From the NCBI GenBank assembly GCA_023014365.1, contig JAEBUN010000002.1:2356001-2420000 (forward strand): a DNA stretch of 64,000 bases. Direction: 5' to 3'. The stretch is from Lepiota brunneoincarnata. Taxonomy: Eukaryota > Basidiomycota > Agaricomycetes > Agaricales > Agaricaceae. Below, one piece after another: positions 55,172 through 64,000 of the stretch. Position numbers and translations under genes: made by a program. The notes beneath the pieces are model-generated. The model was given only the letters and a program-made list of their open reading frames with translations, was not told the origin of the DNA and ran no database searches. The stretch's first letter is position 1. Every line of letters starts with the position of its first letter.

Positions 55172-57193
55172 TCAGAGATGTGCCTTGATGTTATATTTCT
55201 GGAATAGAGCCTTCTCCCTCTCCTTCCTCTCTCGTGCTTTTTCCACGAGCTCAGGTGCACGCCTGAGCTCACGCTGACCGACTTGCTGGATATGGACGGC
55301 GTCTGGTCCCTGGGAGAAAAAAAGAAAAAAATAGTCGGCGAACGGATTCAAAGAAGCGCTTAACGACTCACATCAGCAATACGGAGAGTACGAAGACCAG
55401 CCCAGCGAGCTGCAAGCTCTTGGTCTTGTGAAACGCCCTCCGCACCGAACGATTGGATCGCACGGTCGATAACAGTCAGTGCCATAGAAGGAATGACAAA
55501 CTACATGAGTGATGTCAATATTACAAAGCGGTGTGCGGTCGGCATATTGCCCTCAGCTTGCCTTGTCGTACTTACTTTGGCGATACCGATTTCCTTAAGC
55601 GCACCCTTAGCTTTGACTTTGTCGATCTGTGGGTGATAGTCGTCAGTATTATTTTTATAGATCGTCAATAGTGCTTATACCTGGAGAGCGGCACTGTAAA
55701 CAAGTAGTCGGGCAGCTTCGATTTCCGCACGGGATTTAGCAATGTCAGCAATCACAGTGCCTTTATGTCGTTGATGAGCTTGTGTCGAAAACACGTCGGG
55801 GATGGAAAGACACACCATGCTGGTAAAGGTATTTATTAAAAGTCTTGCGGTTGGGATCGGTGACTCGCTGGATAAGAAGATTCAAGGCAGACTGAGCAGC
55901 TCCGATTGAGCGCATGCAGTGATGAATGCGACCAGGCCTGTCAACGCAGTCACCACTATTGAACACAGGCTGAGTGGTCACTCAATGTACCCACCCAAGG
56001 CGGCCTTGAATAATCTCGAATCCTTTGCCCCAGCCAAGGATCAAGTTACTCACTGGGACGTGGACATTGTCATAGATAATCTCGCAATGTCCCTCGGGGG
56101 CGTCGTCGTACCCGAACACTCTCATGTGTCGGATGATTTTGACCCCTGGTGCGTCCGCAGGAACGAGGACAACGCTCTGCTGGTGATATGTATTCTTGTT
56201 TCCGGGGTCACTCTTGCCCATGACAAGGTGAACCTTACATCTTAGGTCGCCGGCACCACTGATCCACCTGGGGAACAAATTTGAGTGAGATGTGGGTGCT
56301 AATACCCGGATGGGACGGACAGGACCCACCATTTGTGACCATTGATGACAATCTCATTCCCTTCCTGCCTGAGAGAAGTACGGATGTTGGTAGCGTCGGA
56401 TGACGCGACTATCGCCCAAATATTGGATATGAGTCCATGCGCCCGAGAGGTGAAGGACTTCACATACCATTCTTTTCAGTCATGGCGAACGCGGAGCGAA
56501 TCTCGCCATTCAGGAGTGGCTCAAGCCACTTCTTTTGCTGTTCTTCATTACCATACCTCGCCAATACCTCTATAGGACCACACGGTCAATTCAGCTTTCG
56601 TTCCAATGCGCCACTAATGGAGGAGCCGGCTCACCCATATTACCGGTATCGGGCGCAGAGCAGTTTACAGCCTCCGAGCCAGGTTGTCCGCAATGACCAA
56701 GAATCTCGGCCATCACAGAGTACTGCAATGTAACAAAGAACGGAGCAGATCAAGAATGAGGTCTCTCTCCATTCCATAGTCAACATACCTCAAGGTTACT
56801 AAGAGGCACACCATACTTGGGATAATGCGCCTTGCTCAAAAAGAGGTTCCACAGCCCGAGCTTCTTCGCATTTTGTTTAAGGTCGGCAACGACAGGAATA
56901 ACTGTCTTCCACCGCTGAACCGGGTCAGTCGGGATTTGTGCGTGAGCGACCTTTTGCGCAGGGATGACCTCCTCCTAAGCAATGGCATAAGGGATTTGGC
57001 CACTAGGCGATGAAATTGACGCCTACCTCGAGGAATTTGATGAGCTTAGCCAATGTCTCTTTCGCATATGGTGAGAATTTGTCCTCGATCTTCGCCAGCG
57101 GGTCAGTTCCACTTGTCCTGACCAGAGTGCACAGCTAATGCTTACCATAGCCCATGAGGACTCTGAGGTGTACTGAACGATAGGGTGGGACAT
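55172..57193 (-). CDS. acyl-CoA dehydrogenase (ACAD10/11-like)
   Basis: FAD-dependent alpha,beta-dehydrogenation of acyl-CoA. Exon 1 MSHPIVQ splices (GTACAC...GTCAG) to [20 protein letters not shown] and LAKLIKFLE, then [138 protein letters not shown], then the middle and C-terminal helices [45 protein letters not shown] and GPDAVHIQQ, ending KYNIKAHL. About ten exons. The family is peroxisomal or mitochondrial; no C-terminal SKL is seen. Confidence 0.9.
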
Positions 57194-57533
57194 AGTTGAG
57201 GGTAAGTGGTGTGAGTCGCACACTGGGAAGGGGCGGGTGAAGTTGGGGCACTTTCCGGCAACCTCTTGGCCCGGAAGGCGGACATTCGCGATTGCCGAAA
57301 CGGGGGCGAGGTTCACTATGCGAGAAGTGGGGCCTTGGTTATTATCAGCGTAATCGTCTATTGGTGGAAGCAAGATGAGAGACCATAGTATATGGATACA
57401 ATTGTGAATGCTCGAGTACAACGGGGATTATGTAGGGATGAACCCATGGACAGCGTCCAAGAACACACTAGCTACACAGATAGCGTAACAAGACTAAATG
57501 TACATGGAAAGTATCAAAAGAGTATGAGAAAAA
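57194..57533. other. intergenic, Zn2Cys6 gene 3′ side / ACAD promoter
   Basis: 340 bp between two minus-strand genes, serving as ACAD promoter and Zn2Cys6 3′ UTR. Confidence 0.4.
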
Positions 57534-60500
57534 TCAGTGAATTATGTCCTGGGTCTCCGACGTAGGGTCGCTGATAGTGAAAGGAAGATCTGGATCAAAC
57601 CCGAATGCGACCGGATCGTAGCTCTGCCATAGCGACTCTTGCTCCCCAGCGATGCTGAAACCGCCACTGGGGTTATAGCTTCTGATATAGTCTAATCCTC
57701 GGAAGGGGAGTCCAGTAACTGCAAAAGTGGCGCTGGGAGGAGTAGTAGACAAACCTGCCAATGCCACGTCCGACGCTGCATCATACCCAGAAAATCCACC
57801 GTCCAATGCGGACGCATACCCGAACGAGTTCGTGTACAGGGTAGGGTCTTGTGAGCTGGAAGTATAAACATCCATCGTTTGCCTGTCCTGTGCGCTCCCG
57901 TTCCACTGCTGTGTATTTGACTGGCTCTGGCTCAGGGGGCTAGGTTGCATGGCATAATCATAGTCAAAGCGGGGGGGCGACGGAGCAGTGGTAGAAGATA
58001 GTGGAGAAAAGGTGTTAAAGGTATTTGATAAACGAGGACTAGCTTCGGAGGGTTGGTCGAGATTCGACATCGTCGGCGAGGGTGAGTTAACCGATGCAGG
58101 TGAGCTATGTTGACTTGTTGACGTAGCGAGCGTGTTGGGGGTGGTAGTGGGGCTTGAAAAGGACTGGTAGAAAGGCACGTGTGTGTTTCTATCTCCACTA
58201 GCTTCGCTATCATCAGGTGGGCGTCTTCGTGATGTTGAACGGGCTCGAGAAGCACCTAATAGAAAAATCAGTGAATTGGAGATCGACAAAAGGCATAGCA
58301 CCCACTATCAACCCGATAGGGTGAAACGGCAGATAGCCGCCTGTTGGTGGTTGTACCAGGATCGCGAGACTGATTCCTCCGCGTACGAGTTCTCACGGCT
58401 CGACCTGGGGGCAGCGAGCTAGCAGGAGCAGTTGCAATGGTCACGGACCTACGCCTTTCGGTACGTGCGGGACCAGGGCCGATGGGACTTGATGGCTGGG
58501 CAGTCGAAGATCCGTTAGCTTTCTCTGTTGCAGTCGTGCTGCGGTTATTAGCTTGCGTTTGAGCTTGGCTGATGGCATCGTTTGCGGTCGTCACGAGGTC
58601 GGTCAGCAGCTCCTTGCATTTGCGTGCTCCCGGCCAGTGACCCTCCCAGGCTTCTAATGCGGACAGCGTACTCTTTGCTTCTTCCATAGCTTGATTCGCA
58701 GCGCGTGTATCAGGTGAGTGCATCGCGTACAACAACAAGATGACCGCGGAGCTGAACAAGTTTTGGATGAAGAATGCGAGGTGATGCGAGGGTGGCACGA
58801 TATGCTTCATGGAAGGTGCCAGCCGAATGCATGATCGCGCAGACGAGACAGCCTTGATCGTAGATTTTGGGGTAACAAGCTGGTCGCGCCTCACTGGGAT
58901 GAAGTTGCGATGAAGAGTGGTCACGATACAATAATAGTGACTGCAAAGCACAGCACCCATGGAAACCTGTTCATCTGTCTCGGATTGCGACTTGAATGCT
59001 GGCGGCAGTTCATCACACCACTTGGTAAGCTCGTTGTCAAGGGATTCCACTCGCTTTTGCAGTTCGACCTTTTTCTCCGGCTCGAGGTTGTCCTTGCAGT
59101 TCTCCAGAGCATAGACCTCCCGAAGAACTCGGCCCGCTATTTCGTAGAGTTTGATCATAAAGATAGTTCCTGCCATTAGGGCTGGTTGTCGCTGTCCAAT
59201 GGGCGCGCCGGAATAGTACTCTGGAAGGTTCTCATCATCAACGTCAACAGGCATTTCAACGTCACAATCAGAGTCATTGATGCCAAGCGGGCGACCCAGG
59301 GCGAGCGCTAGCGCACGGTCGAGGGTGTATACACCCCACCAGATTTTTCGTCGAGTCTCTTTCTCAATAGAACTGATGAGGAGGCGGCGTGGGGAACGCT
59401 ATGATGTAAGGAGGTTGAAATTAGGGCATCCCGTAACATGATTCTGGAAGAAGACTTACATGTAATCCCAAATCTTGGCCGGTGCGAACGGCCTGACCCA
59501 GCAGTATCCACGCCTGGGGTAGACAATTTATGGAGCATAAGAAGGATGACATAAGAATGAAGCATTGGACATGTGCGATTTGGATATTGGGATGACTGAT
59601 GTACTGCAATATGAGGGCGCTGTGGAAAAGATGTGCCCAATCAAAAAAAAATACGTCACAAATGATGGACGATGTTAGCGCACCGCTCATAATAAACCAT
59701 ACCCATACCACCATCGTCATTGCGTTCTGATGTTGACAGCCGGGGGTCTTGTACGAGGTTGGCGGCACAAGCAAAGACGGCAAAGACAAGCGATAGGAAC
59801 GCAATCTCTGAACGAGCATGGACGTGATCGTGTGTGTTGTCCATGAGTTTCCGGTATTGCTGGAGAAAGGACGGCTTGTCGATGACTGGCATCAGAAAAT
59901 GGAATCGGGTGAAATAGGCGTCGACCTGAAATGTGCGATATGAGTGAGAGGGAGGAATTAGAAATTAGATACCGCGCACTAGTTTATCAGCGAGGTCCCG
60001 CTCAGGATACTCGACTTCTTCAGGGCCGGGGAGGGCACGAACCCTGCCGAAGAAGACTGCGGCAGGAAAATAGAGCTTGTTTACGCTCGGACCGGGGGCA
60101 TGAGGGTCTTCCTCCATCGGGGAAATACGGTGCAAGGGGGATGAAGTGAGAGCTCTGAAAGATTGGATGAGTGACATGGTGGATGAGCCCCCTATCCATC
60201 TCATATGACCATATTCATCGAGGGCAAGTTGTCCAAAGGACTCGCTGACGTCGTCATCCTCTGACTTGATAGTCGGAGTGGATAGTTCGGATGTCTGATC
60301 TTTCGGGGCAAGGGAGCGGAGGAGGGCGGCGGCGGCGGCGGGAGCAGCCTTGTCTGCGGCAACTGTGCCTGAGGGTACTGCAGATGAAGCAGGGACAGTG
60401 CCATTCGCCAACGGTCCAAGCTGCTCGAGGACTGGTGTTATTTGCGAGAACAGGGACTCCATATGCAGCAAACGGGCTTCGAGTTCCTGTACATAGCTAG

Positions 60501-60874
60501 AGGGGTAGCGGATGAATCAGAATGGGGTGAGGGCGAGGGAGGGAAGATACATACTGCCGACTCAAGGCGGCCCTGTCCTTGGTCTGAAGCCAGGTGCATT
60601 GGGAACCAGACGAAGCACATTGTGAGCAGGTGGGCTCGCAACCATCACACTTGATCTTCTTGCGGCTATGATAGAGAAAATGGGTATGGGCGTCTGGTAC
60701 GATGGGAGAGGAAGGGGTTTGTCCGACTTACCGACAACTTTCGCAAGCGCGCCATACGCGCCTTCGTTGGAGCTGGATAGGCTTCTGGCCAACGTCGAGG
60801 GAGGAAGGGTCGTCGTCTGAGCGCTTCTTCTTTGAGTTGTTGAGGATGGGGGGGAGGTCGTCCGCCTTTGCCAT
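57534..60874 (-). CDS. Zn2Cys6 transcription factor with fungal-trans domain
   Basis: Starts MAKADDLPPILNNSKKKRSD. The binuclear zinc cluster is split by an intron after RACESCR: RKKIKCDGCEPTCSQC and SSGSQCTW complete the six cysteines. A coiled-coil linker follows (VQELEARLLHMESLFSQITP), then a Pro/Ala/Ser acidic stretch with EDDDVSESFGQLALDEYG. The regulatory domain has DAYFTRFHFLMPVIDKPSFL, SEIAFLSLVFAVFACAANL, LGQAVRTGQDLGLH, KIWWGVYTLDRALALALGRP. The C-terminal ~250 residues are Ser/Thr/Gln-rich, like an activation domain, ending SETQDIIH. Targets cannot be read from the sequence. Confidence 0.9.
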
Positions 60875-61282
60875 TGGGGGTGGTGGTAGATGAACAAGAT
60901 GGCTATGGGGGCCAGGAGAGTCAATAGATGAGACCACGTGTGGGCGAAGGAATCGGGCCGTAGTTAATGCGCCAACGTCGCAAGAATCGCTATCTATATG
61001 GCAACTCTGCACACAAGCCTGGGGCTCTTCCTGTGGGTGTTCGTCTCACAGTTCTATGTACAGGCTAGGTCCTGTGAATCACAAGTGCCTGACCGCCACT
61101 AGGCGATGGCCGTCGCTTTCTAGAATCATTACTGTAATCATTTATTCCTTCATCGGTCATGGCCCAAACCCGAGCATAAATGAACGGCGCTACAAGTGAT
61201 GTCACACATGCACGTGATATTTCCCATTTGTCCGTGACAACCAAACACAGCCTACGGTGGCCAGTCACCCGTGAGTGACTTT
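60875..61282. promoter_or_regulatory. divergent promoter, Zn2Cys6 factor / PABPN1-like
   Basis: 408 bp. CACGTG at 60,935-60,940, and CACGTGAT at 61,211-61,218, which is ATCACGTG on the other strand and matches RTCACRTG, 65 bp before the PABPN1-like ATG. Confidence 0.45.
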
Positions 61283-62156
61283 ATGGCTGACGTCGAAGTT
61301 CCCCAACAAAATCCTGCTGACGATGCTTTGGTCGACGTCAATGAGGAAGAAGAGTCAAAGGCATGATTCATGTCTCCCAAAACGCGTCTTTTTTTATTCA
61401 GCTCTTTGCTTCTGCTATAGGAAATCATGCTGATGAAGCAGCGGGTCGAGGAAATGGAGCGCGAGGCAAAAAAGCTACGAGAGCTTCAGGCAGCCGCAGA
61501 GCAGGCGAGCAATGGCTCCGAAGCTGTTGAGAGCGCGGCAATGGACACTGACGAGGACAAAACTGCCATTGATGGACGGAGTGTGTATGTTGGAAACGTG
61601 AGGATTCTTTTTTCTCCTTTGTCTCCGAGACACCGCAGACCTATTTTGTTTCTTGGCTAGGTTGATTATGGTGCTACTCCAGAGGAAATCCAGGGGCACT
61701 TCCAAGCTTGTGGAACCATCAACCGGGTGACTATTCTCTGCGACAAGTTCACCGGCCACCCAAAAGGGTATGCAGCCCCACTTGCTTGTTCATATGCGCA
61801 CCCCTCAATTAGAACCATAGATATGCCTATGTTGAGTTCGCTGAACCTGAGCACATTGATGCTGCGCTAGCCATGGACAATTCGTTGTTCCGTGGAAGAT
61901 TAATCAAGGTACGTCATAGTGTTACTTTTGTTTGCAGAGTCCAATCGTTGGGAGAACGTAGGTAACGGCAAAGCGGACGAATGTTCCAGGATTCAACCGC
62001 GGAAGAGGACGAGGTGGCTACCGAGGAGGGTACAGGGCAGGCTACCGAGGATATAGTCCATACGGTAGAGGGCGTGGGAGGTGAGTCTGCTGCCGTGGTT
62101 GTTTGTCCCATTCAAAGACTGATCTGGTTGAAAGGGGGAGAGGGCGTGGGTTCTAA
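61283..62156 (+). CDS. PABPN1/Pab2-like nuclear poly(A)-binding protein
   Basis: Binds poly(A) tails in the nucleus. An acidic N-terminus ([20 protein letters not shown]) leads to a helix [20 protein letters not shown], one RRM ([46 protein letters not shown]) and a GRG-rich tail ([20 protein letters not shown]) ending GRGF, TAA 62156. Intron 1 (61,361-61,420) appears to use a GC donor (AAG|GCATGA). The other introns are GT-AG. Layout and length match PABPN1. Confidence 0.9.
61361..61420 (+). other. putative GC-AG intron in the PABPN1-like gene
   Basis: Exon 1 ends ...GAG TCA AAG, followed by GCATGA, and the acceptor is CTATAG before GAAATCATG. No GT donor keeps phase across this junction. 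Confidence 0.5.
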
Positions 62157-62360
62157 GAAGAAACACAAAAGTTGGGGTTGCCCATCTTGCGTTTTTATTT
62201 GCGCAATCTCTACTTTATTCTGCTAGTTGTATGATACCATTAGAAATACGTTGTAATACGTTTGAATATCTGGCGTTGTTTGCTCCTGTTTGTGGTTTCC
62301 TCCCTGCTTCCAACTCTTTTTTTTTTTGGTTTTTCTCAAATCTACCATATACTCGTCCAA

Positions 62361-62879
62361 ATGCTCGCTCTATGGCGGGGTGCTGCCCGCCTCTTCGCCA
62401 CGTCGGCTCCACGGGCTGAACAGACCGCGTACCCATTTTCTAAGACTGCCCTCCTTCCCCCACCTCCAACTGCTGCGCCCCCACCTCGTGCCAATGTAGG
62501 CAAAGGCCTCATGGAGTACCTCCACAGAACAATCCCAACACCCGAAAAACAGCAAATGCTCACAGAGCTTTTCTCGCGCCACTCACCGAACCGACTCATG
62601 CCCGGGTCCGTCGTCGCCGTGACGCTTGACCACGCACCCATGAGTTTCACAGGCGTCCTGATATCGATACGGCGGCGTGGGGTAGATACATCGTTTGTGC
62701 TGCGGAACATTGTGCAGCGGACGGGAGTGGAGATGCAATTTTTTGTCAACTCGCCGCATTTGAAGCAGATTAAGCTGGTGCGGAAGCCACCCAAGGGGCG
62801 GATGCGGAGGGCCAAGCTCTTCTACCTGCGGACATCGCCAGACAAGATGAGTATGCTGGCTGGTGGAGGGGGTAACTGA
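62361..62879 (+). CDS. mitochondrial large-subunit ribosomal protein bL19m
   Basis: 172 codons, one exon. Presequence MLALWRGAARLFATSAPRAE, then PSKTALLPPPP-type linker, LMEYLHRTIPTPEKQQMLTE, and the bL19 core: MPGSVVAVTLDHAPMSFTGV, LISIRRRGVDTSFVLRNIVQ, RTGVEMQFFVNSPHLKQIKL, ending RKPPKGRMRRAKLFYLRTSP. ATG 62361 is chosen because the upstream open frame reads into AT-rich leader. Confidence 0.9.
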   Translation: MLALWRGAARLFATSAPRAEQTAYPFSKTALLPPPPTAAPPPRANVGKGLMEYLHRTIPTPEKQQMLTELFSRHSPNRLMPGSVVAVTLDHAPMSFTGVLISIRRRGVDTSFVLRNIVQRTGVEMQFFVNSPHLKQIKLVRKPPKGRMRRAKLFYLRTSPDKMSMLAGGGGN

Positions 62880-62970
62880 CATGTGGAGGAGTGCCGGAAA
62901 AGGCAACTGGTGACTTGTAACATTACCTTTAGCTTATTACACTTTGAGCTTGTCCTCCTCCAACATATAC

Positions 62971-64000
62971 ATGCCTCCCTCTTATCCTCGCCCTCTCCGT
63001 GCCCTTTCTCTCGGCTCTCGCAGAGCTGCCTCCCCAGGGCCCCCTTCGCCTACCTTTTCCGATGCCACCAACGCCTCTGCATTCAATTTTGGGGCCAACG
63101 GTCCCTCCAAAATCATTACTCGCACAAACCTCAAGACCAGTCTCCAGGCCTACGAGGACGTAAGCTTCTTGGGTTGAGAATAAGGAAATTGATGCATATC
63201 GCTTCGTAGCTTATGAGTACCTCGGCTGCTTATCGTTCCGCTCTCCTCGCAATGTCAAAAGCTACAGCGGCCTTCGCAGACGCAATGGAGCGATGCAGTG
63301 GGTAAGGCTCCTGCCAAATTATTACGACTCATCCGCTCGACCAACTACGTCTACCCATACAGATTAAAGGGGCCCTCCTACGAAGCAGGTACTCGTCTCC
63401 AAGCTGCCGCTGGCGTGCACCATTTGATCGGCAATCTCTGGCATGTTCTCGTACGCCCCGCTATCCCTCCTTGCCTTTTTTCACAACACTTGACATTCAT
63501 TCAGGCAGAAACCCTCGACAAGAAGTTTGAGAAACCTCTTCGGCAACATTTGGATACCTACAAAACCATCGTCAATGTATGTACCCTATGGTATCAATAC
63601 CCCACCTGTTTGCCTCGTGGCTCATCCTTCTCTCTCGCAAGGAACGCTCTGCTTCTTATGAGCGCGCACTTCGAGAAAAGAGTCAGGTCATCCGGGAAAC
63701 GGAGAGTCGCAATCTGAATCGCAAGGAGCGCAGTGAGTTGTCAAAGTTGTGGTGGAGTGGAGTTACTCTTTCTCACATTTGATTATATATATATAGATCT
63801 TCAAAGCTTCAGAGAAGCACTCGCAGTGCTACAACGACAGGTGGACGACCTCGACGAACTGAAGGCCTCGCACTACCAAGAGATCCTCGAACATGAAGAA
63901 GAAGTTTGGGACGTGGTACAGAACAAGGTCCGCTTCCTCATTCCCTTGATGTTCGCTTCCATTCACCATAGCTCCTCACGTTCAGGTTTGCGTAGTCGTA
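62971..64000 (+). CDS. IMD/BAR-type membrane-curvature protein, 5′ part (runs off right edge)
   Basis: Resembles the fungal Ivy1/IMD-like family that binds membrane phosphoinositides. MPPSYPRPLRALSLGSRRAA, then TRTNLKTSLQAYED, LMSTSAAYRSALLAMSKATA, AFADAMERCSG, LKGPSYEAGTRLQAAAGVHH, AETLDKKFEKPLRQHLDTYK, TIVN, ERSASYERALREKSQVIRET and NLQSFREALAVLQRQVDDLD. At least five introns, one 14 nt before SYEAG. The helical, charged pattern is a long coiled-coil bundle. The gene continues beyond 64,000. Confidence 0.78.

Overview
The window is a gene-dense piece of a basidiomycete genome, most likely an Agaricomycete. Genes are broken by many 45-70 nt GT-AG introns, ATGs of divergent genes are often only 60-160 bp apart, and fungal families such as DUF6534, DUF6533, Zn2Cys6 regulators and Apd1-like proteins are present. 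All exon calls come from reading frames and splice consensus only, so small start and splice errors are possible.

Left arm (1-28.7 kb), in order: a truncated bZIP-like gene, a Ser/Thr/Pro-rich orphan, a DUF6534 membrane protein, a NOSIP-type RING/U-box protein, a secreted aspartic protease, TMEM208/SND2, a SNAPc4-like Myb protein, TAF8, riboflavin kinase, mitoribosomal uS11m, QCR9 of complex III, an RNPS1-like RS protein, NPC1, DPH1, a DUF6533 membrane protein, a small mitochondrial orphan and a SIRT5-type sirtuin. Right arm (48.2-64 kb): an Apd1/sucrase-ferredoxin-like protein, a Sch9/Sck1-type C2-AGC kinase, a Tim17-family membrane protein, an acyl-CoA dehydrogenase, a Zn2Cys6 regulator, a PABPN1-like RNA-binding protein, mitoribosomal bL19m and an IMD/BAR-type protein that runs off the right edge.

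The centre (28,938-48,046) is a 19.1-kb nest of retroelements sitting in the former divergent promoter of the sirtuin and Apd1-like genes. The outer layer is a decayed DIRS-like tyrosine-recombinase retrotransposon with inverted terminal repeats. A Ty1/copia element (32,914-46,601, minus strand, TSD CATCA) is inserted in its recombinase gene. The copia element carries two further insertions: a young, apparently intact chromodomain Ty3/gypsy element (34,469-42,710, plus strand, TSD CATAT) inside its reverse transcriptase, and a solo LTR (45,038-45,499, TSD CTCCC). LTR divergence gives the order: about 15 transitions in 338 bp for copia, 2 in 698 bp for gypsy. Nearly all differences are CA/TG pairs, the footprint of CpG deamination.

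The most unusual object is the gypsy element. It has a 12-nt self-complementary primer site just after its LTR, like Tf1, and a gag-pol overlap of only four codons. A third ORF lies downstream of the chromodomain: it carries a double zinc knuckle, appears to switch frame into a tail with a SUMO-interaction-like motif, and ends inside the 3′ LTR. The copia element abuts a primer site matching the anticodon arm of initiator tRNA-Met, as in Drosophila copia. The nest therefore holds three different priming or integration strategies.
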